DNA of 64,000 nucleotides, taken from Shewanella vesiculosa. Lineage in GTDB: Bacteria > Pseudomonadota > Gammaproteobacteria > Enterobacterales > Shewanellaceae. A program made the position numbers and the translations under genes. Position 1 is the stretch's first letter; each line of letters opens with the position of its first letter. Location: NCBI RefSeq assembly GCF_021560015.1, contig NZ_CP073588.1:2604001-2668000 (forward strand). Reading direction: 5' to 3'. The notes below the pieces were generated by a model that was not told where the DNA came from, ran no database searches, and saw only the letters and a list, made by a program, of their open reading frames with translations. This document shows positions 36,268-44,783 of this stretch, one piece after another.

Positions 36268-36794
36268 TCGATATCCTCATCATATTGGTCATAATAACCT
36301 TCTTCATCGCTATCATAGTCATTGTCGTCATCGTTCTCATCACGCTCATGCTCATGAAGACCATCAGAATCATCCTCATCAGCGATTTGCTTGGGCGCAG
36401 ACTCTCCCTGCGTCTCCAACAAATACACCACAGCACAACTTTCAATGAGCAGATCTTCGCTGTATTTACGTACCGCAAGTGCTAGAGGTAGATCGGCATT
36501 GTTAAATGCAATCGAGGTTTTAAACTCATCCCAACTAGGATGAATATTCAAGCTAATCCAATGTGCCCATTGACGCTTTGATTCAGGAGAGAACTTGACT
36601 CTATCATAAAGCGCTACCGGTAAATATTCAGGGACAGAATCGAGCATCCCAGGATCGGCCAACAATATCGCTCTGATTTGGCTGGTAAACTTTGCTAGTG
36701 CATTGGGCGTATCAGGATCGTTATAAGATTCGATATTGTCATGGGCATTATTTTTTAGCTCATTAATGCGTGAAATATTAAGATGTTTAGCCAT
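36264..36794 (-). CDS. Unrecognised 176-aa protein with acidic tail
   Basis: Not recognised. The start at 36794 (MAKHLNISRINELKNNAHDN) is chosen because it lies 7 bp after the J-domain stop. A longer frame would run back into that gene. The body is helical (FTSQIRAILLADPGMLDSVP, WAHWISLNIHPSWDEFK). About the last 40 residues are almost entirely Asp and Glu with scattered His, Tyr and Asn, for example DENDDDNDYDSDEEGYYDQY. Such tails often bind basic proteins, metal ions or compete for nucleic-acid sites. It is the second gene of the J-domain operon. Confidence 0.8.
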   Translation of the reverse strand: MAKHLNISRINELKNNAHDNIESYNDPDTPNALAKFTSQIRAILLADPGMLDSVPEYLPVALYDRVKFSPESKRQWAHWISLNIHPSWDEFKTSIAFNNADLPLALAVRKYSEDLLIESCAVVYLLETQGESAPKQIADEDDSDGLHEHERDENDDDNDYDSDEEGYYDQYDEDIE

Positions 36795-36801
36795 GGGATA
36801 C

Positions 36802-37086
36802 TCAGGAATAATATTCGTCCCACAACTCCCGCATTGCGGCAGTGGGATCAGTGACAATTACGTTGTTAAAATCATTGATAAACGCATTTCGCTGCTTTTT
36901 ATCTGATAATACTTCGTAAGCTTTTTTGACTCGTTGGAGCTGAACCGATGCTTGTTGTTTCTCATCATCAGACGCCCCAAGTAACTTGTCAGGATGGTAC
37001 TTGTTCGATAAACGTTTATAGGCTTTTTTTATGTCATCTTCTTTGGCATTGGGTCTAACGCCCAGTACACTAAAGTGGTTAATCAT
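36802..37086 (-). CDS. Minimal J-domain protein
   Basis: A 94-aa protein that is essentially only a J domain (about residues 2-70), starting MINHFSVLGVRPNAKEDDIK with the catalytic HPD at 31-33 and KKAYEVLSDKKQR. The Gly/Phe region and zinc fingers of DnaJ are absent, so it is a type III (class C) J protein that would stimulate DnaK ATPase for a specific client. It is the first gene of a tight four-gene operon of unrecognised proteins, which are its likely clients or partners. The short C-terminal extension DPTAAMRELWDEYYS may be the client-binding part. Confidence 0.92.
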   Translation of the reverse strand: MINHFSVLGVRPNAKEDDIKKAYKRLSNKYHPDKLLGASDDEKQQASVQLQRVKKAYEVLSDKKQRNAFINDFNNVIVTDPTAAMRELWDEYYS

Positions 37087-37378
37087 AGTTATTCCTGCAG
37101 GCGATGTGGCAGTGATTGCGAGATAAAAAAGTCTGTGAATAGATAATTTTTTAGCCCGCTATTATATCAACATTCACAGGCTAGCAGCAAACATAAACCA
37201 CAGTTAACTGCTAATCATTTAAAGCGCCAATAACCTATCAAAAATACTGTTGTCTTAAGTGGGGTTGATGTTTGCTGCCGTTAGGATGTCACCAGCCAAG
37301 CTTAATCAAGTGTGATGCATCATATTCACCGCCGTAGATTGAATAGCATGGCGCTCAAATGGTAAACAAAGGCAGAAA

Positions 37379-38275
37379 TTAGCCCGTATTAATCAAACTC
37401 ACAAACTCGTTCATTGCTGGAGACACACTGTATTTACGGGTAATAAACACTGTGTTACCTGATTGAATATGTTGCAATGGCCGATAATGCAAATTAAATA
37501 ATTTTTCAGCCGATTTGGCAATACCACTACTGACAATGGCATAACCAATATCGTGCTTTACCGCACTGACTAAATGAAATAGCGAATCAGTTTCTAACAC
37601 CACATTAAAACGTAACTGAGATTGTGCCAGCGCATTATCAATATATTGCCTAAACTGCATATTTTGGCTTAACAATACCAATGGCCTTTGCTGCAAATCC
37701 TTAAGGGCTAATGCCCCATCGCTCAGTGGTGTATCAAGTTGCGACACTAATGTTTGACTTGCTAGCACGGCCATATCGTTATCCATTTGAGGATAAAAAT
37801 AAAATGTGCGCCGATTCGCCTCAGTAAGATTGTCATCAAACCCCAAACCTATGTCGATTTGATGTAAGGTCAGTTGTTCGATGAGCTTTTCATTAGTGGT
37901 CACCAACAAGGTAATCGTAATATTAGGATGCAGCTCATTGAATTGTTTAATGATCGGCATAATATCCACACTCGACTGCGGCACAATACCAATCCGAAGA
38001 GAACCAATTAACGGCCCACTAAATACACTGAGTTCTTGCTTTAACGCCACTTGATCCAAGAGCATTTTTTCAGCATAGCGCAACACAATCTGCCCAGCAT
38101 CGGTTAACGCGACAAACTGACTGCCACGCACCACCAGCTCAGTACCAAAACTTTTTTCTAAAGCCGTGATACTGGCCGATAAGGTAGGCTGAGTAATATG
38201 GCAAGCCTTGGCTGCTTTAGCAAAATGCTTAAACTTTGCTAGCTCATAAAAATAATGTAACTGCCTAAGATTCAT
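37379..38275 (-). CDS. LysR-family regulator next to fdhD
   Basis: A 298-aa LysR regulator. The helix-turn-helix region is FYELAKFKHFAKAAKACHIT followed by QPTLSASITALEKSFG. The effector domain includes GSLRIGIVPQSSVDIMPII and LTLHQIDIGLGFDD. It is divergent from fdhD, and the 135-bp gap contains an ATAG-N7-CTAT dyad of the LysR type. This suggests that it controls the fdhD-YdeP pair, perhaps in response to formate or a redox state, although the ligand is unknown. Confidence 0.88.
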   Translation of the reverse strand: MNLRQLHYFYELAKFKHFAKAAKACHITQPTLSASITALEKSFGTELVVRGSQFVALTDAGQIVLRYAEKMLLDQVALKQELSVFSGPLIGSLRIGIVPQSSVDIMPIIKQFNELHPNITITLLVTTNEKLIEQLTLHQIDIGLGFDDNLTEANRRTFYFYPQMDNDMAVLASQTLVSQLDTPLSDGALALKDLQQRPLVLLSQNMQFRQYIDNALAQSQLRFNVVLETDSLFHLVSAVKHDIGYAIVSSGIAKSAEKLFNLHYRPLQHIQSGNTVFITRKYSVSPAMNEFVSLINTG

Positions 38276-38314
38276 CCCTCGCCCTTAATACTAGCTATCA
38301 ATTTCAACATATTA

Positions 38315-38329
38315 ATAGATAAAAACTAT
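38315..38329. promoter_or_regulatory. Putative LysR operator between regulator and fdhD
   Basis: An ATAG-N7-CTAT dyad, which fits the LysR T-N11-A rule, lies between the divergent LysR and fdhD genes, 82 bp before the fdhD start. The assignment is inference from position and symmetry. Confidence 0.5.
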
Positions 38330-38410
38330 CACCGCATAAATTTGTTTGATTGGCTTTGTGCATTAGCGGTCACTAAACTGTGATTAAGATCCCGTTTTGA
38401 GTCTACGCCC

Positions 38411-39226
38411 ATGAATGCTGCATACAAATGGTTACCCCCCATAGAACATCTGGTAGAGGAAGCGGCGGCGGCCATTAGCATTAACGGCATTAACTATGCC
38501 GTGATGATGGTAACGCCAGATAACATTGAAGATTTTGCCATTGGTTTTTTGTTTTCAGAAGCGATTATTCAACACGATCATGACGTGCATGATATTCAAA
38601 TAACGCCATCTGATAACGGCTTTATTATTGAAGTAACCATTTCTAATCGTTGTCTATACGCCTTAAACAGTAAAAAACGTCGACTCGTTGGGGCTACCGG
38701 TTGCGGGATTTGCGGGGTTGAAGCAATAGAACATGCACTGCCACAATTATCCATATTGCCCATCACCCGTCCCATTGACATTACTGATGTTGAAAGCTTG
38801 AAACAGCGCATAACTGACAGCCAAATAAAAGCGCAGCAAAGTGGCGCAATACACGCTGCCCTGGGCTTAACAGCACAAGGTGATATTGTTGCCTGTCGTG
38901 AAGACATCGGCCGCCATAATGCCCTCGATAAACTTATCGGCATGTTATTAAGGCAAACAACCACGACTCAAGAAACATCATGTAATACCTTATTAATTAC
39001 CAGTCGTTGCAGTAGTGAGTTAATCCATAAAGCGGTTCTTTTTGGCGCTAATAACCTTATTAGTCTTGCCTCGCCCAGCCAACTCGCAGTCAAACTGGCA
39101 CTACAATATAACCTTAATATTATTCACATCCCCAAGTATTCAGCGCCTATTTATTATTCAAATTACGATGCTCATTTCGATGTTAACCGTTTATCGCTGA
39201 GCCCTATCGGAGAAATCAATGTCTAG
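38411..39226 (+). CDS. fdhD: Sulfurtransferase FdhD
   Basis: A 271-aa FdhD protein, the sulfurtransferase that passes sulfur from IscS to the molybdenum cofactor of formate dehydrogenases. The CxxC motif lies in GATGCGICGVEAIE (Cys98 and Cys101). Other family segments are NIEDFAIGFLFSEAI, CREDIGRHNALDKLIG, ITSRCSSELIHKAVLFGAN and SLASPSQLAVKLA. It overlaps the oxidoreductase gene by 8 bp, and that gene is the obvious client. No other formate dehydrogenase subunits are in the window. Confidence 0.94.
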   Translation: MNAAYKWLPPIEHLVEEAAAAISINGINYAVMMVTPDNIEDFAIGFLFSEAIIQHDHDVHDIQITPSDNGFIIEVTISNRCLYALNSKKRRLVGATGCGICGVEAIEHALPQLSILPITRPIDITDVESLKQRITDSQIKAQQSGAIHAALGLTAQGDIVACREDIGRHNALDKLIGMLLRQTTTTQETSCNTLLITSRCSSELIHKAVLFGANNLISLASPSQLAVKLALQYNLNIIHIPKYSAPIYYSNYDAHFDVNRLSLSPIGEINV

Positions 39227-41558
39227 TCATTATCAAAAACCAACCAAAGCGGGTGGTTTTCCTTCACTGCAAGCGACGTTTACTCATGTACTGCGTAGTC
39301 AACAGACCAAGCAAAATCTCAAAAACTTACTTCGCGTTAACCAAACCGATGGTTTTGATTGCCCAGGTTGTGCATGGGGTGATAACAAACAAGGTGCATT
39401 TCAGTTTTGCGAAAATGGTGCTAAAGCAGTGGCATGGGAGTCGACCGGTAAAGGAGTTGGACGCGAGTTTTTCAGCCAATATTCAGTGCGCCAACTGGCA
39501 AAACAAACGGACTATTGGTTAGAGTATCAGGGCCGTTTAACCGAACCGATGCGCTTTAATGCTGTCACCGATCACTATGAACCGGTTACCTGGTCTGAAG
39601 CTTTTTCGATCATCGCCACCAAGCTCAACAGCTTAAGTCGCCCTGATCAAGTTGAGTTTTACACTTCTGGCCGCGCCAGTAACGAAGCCTCTTATCTTTA
39701 CCAATTATTTGGTCGGCTGTATGGCACCAATAATTTTCCCGATTGCTCTAATATGTGCCATGAAGCCAGCGGGGTTGCACTAACAAAATCAATCGGCATT
39801 GGTAAAGGCACCGTGGTACTTGAAGACTTTGACGCCGCTGAAGCCATTTTTGTGTTTGGCCAAAACCCTGGTACCAACCACCCCAGAATGATGAATACTC
39901 TGCGTAAGGCTGCTAAGCAAGGCTGTAAAATTGTGACCTTTAATAATCTTAAAGAAGTCGCCTTAGAAAAATTCGCCAGTCCACAAAATCCCATAGAATT
40001 GCTCACTCCAGCAGCCACTACCATTAGTCATTTGTATTTAACCCCTAAGTTGGGCGGCGATATGGCAGCAGCGCGCGGTATGGCTAAATTTATTATTGAA
40101 CAACGTCCAGACAAAATTGACCATGACTTTATTCAACAGCACAGTGCGTTTTTTGAAGACTATCAACACAAAGTTAAGCACACGAGCTGGGATAAAATTG
40201 AACAACAATCTGGGCTAACAAAAGCACAGATTATTCAAGCGGCCACGCTGTTCAGTAACAGTAAAACCGTGATCAGCTGCTGGGCCATGGGGTTAACTCA
40301 GCACAAGCATTCGGTCGACATCATAAGCGAAGTGATTAACCTGCACCTTCTGTGTGGTCAAATAGGTAAAAAAGGCGCTGGATTATGCCCTGTCCGTGGC
40401 CACAGTAATGTGCAAGGTAACCGCACTATGGGCATTAATGAAAAGCCATCTGCCGATTTTATCGATAAATTGGATAATTACTTTGCTACCACCTTACCGC
40501 GCCTAGCGGGCCACAATGTGGTTGAAGCACTGAAAGCGCTGCACAGTAAACAGAGTAAAGTGTTAATATGCTTAGGCGGTAATCTTGCAGCGGCGGCACC
40601 TGATACCGACTTTACTTACCAAGCTATGCGCAATGCTGAACTCAATGTGCAAATTAGCACTAAACTTAATCGCAGCCACTTACAAGTGACTCACGATGCA
40701 TTAATTTTGCCTTGCCTAGGTCGCACTGAATTAGACCAGCAAGTTAGCGGTATTCAAAAAATCACCGTTGAAGACACCTTCAGCATGGTTCATGCGTCAA
40801 CAGGTATGACCGACCCCGTCTCAGAACAGTGTTTATCTGAAATCGATATTGTCGCCCAAATGGCTCATGCTACCTTCAGTCATCTCAATCACAGCCATAC
40901 TAATCAAAGTCATGCAGGCAATAAGCTCAACTGGCTAGCTCTGCGCGACGACTATAGCCTTATCCGCAATCTTATCGAAAACACGATTACTGGATTTAGC
41001 GATTTTAATCAACGAATCGAACAACCAGCCGGATTTTATCTCGGCAATAGCGCAGCTGAGCTGGTTTGGAATACCAGTAATCAGTTAGCTCAATTTAATC
41101 CGAGTGAGTTGCCCGATTCTGTCATCGCAGATTGTTCAAGCAACGCTCAAACAACTCAGTCATCCGCCGAACACCCTATTTTGTTACTGCAAAGCCTGCG
41201 GTCTCACGACCAGTACAACACCACGATTTACGGCATGGACGATCGATATCGCGGGATTAAAGGCAAGCGGAATGTATTGTTCATGAACCAACAAGATGCC
41301 GTTCAGCTTAATCTCGTTGAAGACCAACTTATTGATATACAGTCTATCGCCAACGACAACATCGTTCGCAAAGTATCAGGCTTCAGTGTGGTTTTTTATG
41401 ATATCCCACGCGGTAACATTGCCGCCTATTACCCTGAAACAAATCCGCTAGTCTCCATTAACAGTGTCGGAGTCGGTTCATCTACCCCAACATCAAAATC
41501 GATCCCGGTGATCATTACGCCATCAAGTAAACAAGTGATTAATGTGGCACTAGTATAA
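39219..41558 (+). CDS. FdhF/YdeP-family molybdopterin oxidoreductase
   Basis: A 779-aa molybdopterin enzyme of the YdeP type. It starts with the family's N-terminal segment (KPTKAGGFPSLQATFTHVLR) and DGFDCPGCAWGD. The Moco-binding part has DQVEFYTSGRASNEASYLYQ, NNFPDCSNMCHEASGVAL (probable Mo-ligand Cys), IFVFGQNPGTNHPRMMNTLR and CPVRGHSNVQGNRTMGI. The C-terminal beta-barrel includes YGMDDRYRGIKGKRNVLFMN. YdeP-like enzymes lack the classic formate dehydrogenase partner subunits and are linked to acid resistance in E. coli, but their substrate is poorly known. It is coupled to fdhD by an 8-bp overlap. Confidence 0.92.
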   Translation: MSSHYQKPTKAGGFPSLQATFTHVLRSQQTKQNLKNLLRVNQTDGFDCPGCAWGDNKQGAFQFCENGAKAVAWESTGKGVGREFFSQYSVRQLAKQTDYWLEYQGRLTEPMRFNAVTDHYEPVTWSEAFSIIATKLNSLSRPDQVEFYTSGRASNEASYLYQLFGRLYGTNNFPDCSNMCHEASGVALTKSIGIGKGTVVLEDFDAAEAIFVFGQNPGTNHPRMMNTLRKAAKQGCKIVTFNNLKEVALEKFASPQNPIELLTPAATTISHLYLTPKLGGDMAAARGMAKFIIEQRPDKIDHDFIQQHSAFFEDYQHKVKHTSWDKIEQQSGLTKAQIIQAATLFSNSKTVISCWAMGLTQHKHSVDIISEVINLHLLCGQIGKKGAGLCPVRGHSNVQGNRTMGINEKPSADFIDKLDNYFATTLPRLAGHNVVEALKALHSKQSKVLICLGGNLAAAAPDTDFTYQAMRNAELNVQISTKLNRSHLQVTHDALILPCLGRTELDQQVSGIQKITVEDTFSMVHASTGMTDPVSEQCLSEIDIVAQMAHATFSHLNHSHTNQSHAGNKLNWLALRDDYSLIRNLIENTITGFSDFNQRIEQPAGFYLGNSAAELVWNTSNQLAQFNPSELPDSVIADCSSNAQTTQSSAEHPILLLQSLRSHDQYNTTIYGMDDRYRGIKGKRNVLFMNQQDAVQLNLVEDQLIDIQSIANDNIVRKVSGFSVVFYDIPRGNIAAYYPETNPLVSINSVGVGSSTPTSKSIPVIITPSSKQVINVALV

Positions 41559-41580
41559 GAGTGTCGACAGACACTCTTTC
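41557..41580 (+). terminator. Terminator after the YdeP gene
   Basis: A 9-bp stem (41557-41565 with 41570-41578), GACA loop and short T run. It overlaps the stop codon. Confidence 0.75.
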
Positions 41581-41607
41581 GTAAAAAATCTATGACTAAG
41601 CGTAAAT

Positions 41608-41646
41608 AATACCAATGCCATTTGTGTAAACACTGGCATTGGTATT
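41608..41646. repeat. 13-bp inverted repeat
   Basis: Perfect arms AATACCAATGCCA (41608-41620) and its complement (41634-41646) surround a 13-nt loop that can itself pair (GTGT with ACAC). There is no T run, so it is probably not a terminator. A similar CCATTGG/CCAATGG dyad lies near 30503-30518. The remaining 41647-41862 holds a short direct repeat (GTCATATTA at about 41652 and 41664) and no gene. Confidence 0.65.
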
Positions 41647-41862
41647 AGCAGTCATATTAGCGGTCATATTAAGAGTCCATGTTAGCGAGTTATGATGCGC
41701 CAGCCTACAAAGAGCGATGATTTGTCAGTAAACACCTTAACCACAGTGGTCAGTAAATCAATTAACCTTAGCTTGGGTTAAATAGCCGCACGACGAATTA
41801 CAGTAAAGCTTGAAACCTACTCAATCACGCCATCTTTACACTTCTTTAATTGAATAATTAAA

Positions 41863-41877
41863 TGAGATTAATTATCA
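41863..41877. promoter_or_regulatory. Putative Fur box
   Basis: TGAGATTAATTATCA matches the 7-1-7 Fur core TGATAAT-n-ATTATCA in 12 of 14 informative positions. It lies about 99 bp before the PepSY gene start, and the downstream gene type (PepSY membrane protein) is commonly iron-regulated. Confidence 0.65.
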
Positions 41878-41975
41878 TTCCCCAGATTGTGGTTGATGAT
41901 TAAATTGAAAACACAATAAAAATCAGCTGGTTTATAACCAGCTGCAATTCGACAGTGTGTAATAGAGTAAACAAA

Positions 41976-43058
41976 ATGAGCATGGTTTCGGCGTTAAAAT
42001 GGTTCCATAACTGGGTAGGTTTTTTCATTAGTATCACAATGCTAATTGTATTAACGACAGGCGTTTATTTAGGGAGCGTTGATTTACTTAAACGCACAGA
42101 CAACAAAGGTCAGGCATTTGTGCCGCTCACCCTTGAACAAAAAGCCGATACGGTAAGCCGTTTATTCGAGCGCTACCCTAGCATGAGTACTATTCGTTTT
42201 CCGACCGAGCATACCCCATATATTCAAGCTAGTACTCGGGGTAAAGCGATAGCCCTAGACAATCAACTCAATGAACTCAGCAGTAGCTCTTCATTTGACT
42301 TACCTTTCTATGAAACGGCTTTCTGGTTACATCGTAATTTTCTGATCGATAATGGCGGCAAATACATCAATGCTTGGGCTTCGCTGGCTGGCGGTATTGT
42401 CACCTTAATTGGTATTTATCTGTGGTGGCGAGTTCGTAAGGGATTTCGACTAAAGCAGAGCTTGCCTAAAAATACTCGCTCAAGCAGTTTGCTTAAAAGC
42501 CATATTCAATTAGGACTGTTTATTTCAGTACCGTTATTTATATTGTGTGTCAGTGGTTTTTTAATTACTTACAACAGTTTATGGACTGGTGCTCTCAAAC
42601 CAAAAGCCGCACTCGAGCAAGTTGCTTATCCTGTTAGCCAGGCAAACGATTGGTTAAGTCAGCTCACTAGCGCACAGCAAATTTGGCCTGAGGCAGAACT
42701 GATCTCTGTAAGTAAGCCTCGCTCAACACCGAATAAAGGCCCACAGCCTGATAGCGACACGCCACAACAGCTGATATACAGCATTCAATTTGATCAACAT
42801 CAGGGTGTTTGGTTACGAGAAGCCGACCGTATCAGCATCAATTACCAACAAGGCACGATTGAATCGGTACTCAAACACAGTGACAGATCATTTGCAGGTA
42901 AAGTGGCTAGCTTTGTTAGACCATTACATGATGGACTTAATATGCCTGCCAGTTATGTCATGCTGATCACCTTGGTATCGCTTATTGGCACCTTGATTCT
43001 TACATTCAGTGTGGTGACCTTTTCCCGCCGTACTTTTAGTCGTAAAAAAGCCAGTTAA
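41976..43058 (+). CDS. PepSY-associated membrane protein
   Basis: A 360-aa inner-membrane protein. The ATG at 41976 is chosen over a GTG seven codons earlier. TM1 covers about 8-33 (NWVGFFISITMLIVLTTGVY), and a periplasmic segment is followed by an NxxWASLAGGIVTLIGIYLWW helix at about 130-150. A further helix is LGLFISVPLFILCVSGFLIT, then a large PepSY-like periplasmic part, LHDGLNMPASYVMLITLVSL and the final span. Such proteins are often ferric-siderophore or quinone-linked reductases. The putative Fur box upstream supports an iron role. It is monocistronic. Confidence 0.85.
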   Translation: MSMVSALKWFHNWVGFFISITMLIVLTTGVYLGSVDLLKRTDNKGQAFVPLTLEQKADTVSRLFERYPSMSTIRFPTEHTPYIQASTRGKAIALDNQLNELSSSSSFDLPFYETAFWLHRNFLIDNGGKYINAWASLAGGIVTLIGIYLWWRVRKGFRLKQSLPKNTRSSSLLKSHIQLGLFISVPLFILCVSGFLITYNSLWTGALKPKAALEQVAYPVSQANDWLSQLTSAQQIWPEAELISVSKPRSTPNKGPQPDSDTPQQLIYSIQFDQHQGVWLREADRISINYQQGTIESVLKHSDRSFAGKVASFVRPLHDGLNMPASYVMLITLVSLIGTLILTFSVVTFSRRTFSRKKAS

Positions 43059-43136
43059 CGAACGGCCCACAGTGTTGCGCTTCATTTCCCTCATATATCG
43101 ACGGCAATGTAGCGCAGCATGCAATAAAACCGTTAG

Positions 43137-44307
43137 TTAAACGCCATATAAGGTCACCACCACCGCACCACCTAAGCCAACATTGTGTTGTAGGGCAAAT
43201 TTGGCATTATCCACTTGCCTATTTCCGGCTTGGCCACGTAAATGCCACGTTAATTCAGTACATTGTGCTAGCCCAGTCGCACCAATAGGGTGCCCCTTAG
43301 ACATCAAGCCCCCCAGACGGACCAATAACGTATTGGCCACCATAGGTATTGTCACCGTTGGCAATCAATTCTGCAGCGCCGCCTTCAGCACATAAACCTA
43401 ATGCTTCGTACGTGATCACTTCATTAGGAGTAAAACAGTCATGTAACTCAATCACATCGATATCAGCAGGACCAATACCGGCCTGGTGGTAAACCTGCTC
43501 AGCTGCCCGTTGTGTCATGCCTTTACCAACGGCATAAATTGGATCTTGCCACGACAGCTCGGTATCCGTCGCCATTGCCTGCGCAATAATATTTACCTTG
43601 GATGTAATCCCGTGTTTGCGAGCAAATTGCTCGCTGCACACTATGGTTGCAGCAGCACCGCAGGTTGGTGGACATGCCATAAGCCGAGTTAAGTAACTAT
43701 CATAGATAACTTTATCATCAAGCACTTGCTGGTAAGTTAATGGCGTTGAAAACATAGAGTACGGATTCTGTAATGCATGACGCCGCGACTTTTCAGCTAC
43801 CTTAGCAAAAATATCAGCGCCTACATGATACTGGTCCATATAGTGACGCCCGGCAGCACCAAAGGCGCGAAGTGCGATTGGGCCTTGTGGGGCATTGAAT
43901 TGTTGTAACACTGGGTCAAGACGCTCGAACGGACTTTCTCTGTCTGTCCAGTGAGAGCCCAATGCTCCAGGTTGCATTTCTTCAAAGCCAAATGCTAATG
44001 CGCAATCCACTTGACCTGACAATACCGCCTGGCGCGCTAAAAATAACGCTGTCGAACCACTAGAGCAATTATTGTTGACGTTAATGATCGCAATACCGCT
44101 TTGAATGACATCGTAAAATGCATGCTGAGCGCAGGTACTATCGCCATAAATATATGCACCATAAGCCTGCTCGATTAATTTAGCATCAAGGTTGGCATCG
44201 GTTAATGCTAACCTAATCGCTTTAGCCGCCATAACTCGGTACGGTTGATGATGGCCCGGTTTGCAAAAGGGGATCATCCCCACGCCTGCCACTCTTACTG
44301 CTGTCAT
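43137..44307 (-). pseudogene. SCP-x-type thiolase/lipid-transfer protein, single frameshift
   Basis: A thiolase-fold acetyl-CoA acyltransferase of the SCP-x/lipid-transfer group. The active Cys81 lies in NVNNNCSSGSTAL, and VIELHDCFTPNEVITYEAL provides the His. The reading frame breaks at the six-C run at 43309-43314. After it, [19 protein letters not shown] and the C-terminal [13 protein letters not shown] continue in another frame. Removing one base gives 389 residues with all motifs in place. The gene stands alone, and its expected substrate is an acyl-CoA. Error or decay are both possible. Confidence 0.85.
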
Positions 44308-44530
44308 ATTACTCCCGCCATTTTAGTTATTATTGGGCATGCTAGTGACTTGTTAGTACTGATAAAGCATTAAGATTTCTAACGATTGGAATTAAGAACC
44401 TAACATTAAGAACTAGAAACCAAAAGCGTAAACTCGAACAGTCATAAAACGTCTGATTGTCGACTGATTACTTAAACGATTTATCTTAAACAATATTGTT
44501 AACATAAAGTTAATCGGCTGATTATGCAAC

Positions 44531-44567
44531 GCACCAAATGCAAGCGACAATGCACCAAACTGAAGCA
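44531..44567. promoter_or_regulatory. NtrC-like binding sites upstream of amt
   Basis: TGCACCAAACTGAAGCA (44551-44567) matches the NtrC palindrome TGCACCAAAATGGTGCA in 14 of 17 positions. A second, weaker half-site pair (GCACCAAATGC) begins at 44531. The two sites are about 150-190 bp upstream of the sigma-54-like promoter, a normal enhancer distance. Confidence 0.7.
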
Positions 44568-44720
44568 TTAACTGCATAATTATCAGTCATACGTGTTACT
44601 TTTCAGCATTCACCTGCCCAAAAAATGCACTCATATTGAACATTTTATAGATTATTTAAGCAATATTTTCATACGTTTGCACCACGAGAGTTCAACTAAA
44701 TGATAGGAGGCCTGTGATTT

Positions 44721-44736
44721 AGGAATGATTTTTGCT
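44721..44736 (+). promoter_or_regulatory. Sigma-54-like promoter of amt
   Basis: GG at 44722-44723 and GC at 44734-44735 are separated by exactly 10 nt within AGGAATGATTTTTGCT. This fits the -24/-12 spacing and the TTGC element. The -24 half is imperfect. Transcription would start near 44747, 37 nt before the ATG. Confidence 0.65.
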
Positions 44737-44783
44737 CTATAAACGCATGAATTTCAATAGAGAATTGTTTTGTGGAAACTAAA

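Larger units (their letters stand above)
44308..44783. other. Regulatory region upstream of amt
   Basis: This 476-bp gap holds NtrC-like sites at 44531-44567 and a sigma-54-like promoter at 44721-44736, both annotated separately. No gene is seen. Confidence 0.6.

Noticed and set aside
36251..36485. Methionine- and isoleucine-rich frames over the acidic tail of the 176-aa protein
   Set aside because: These are the shifted or antisense readings of the GAT/GAA-rich acidic codons and not independent genes.
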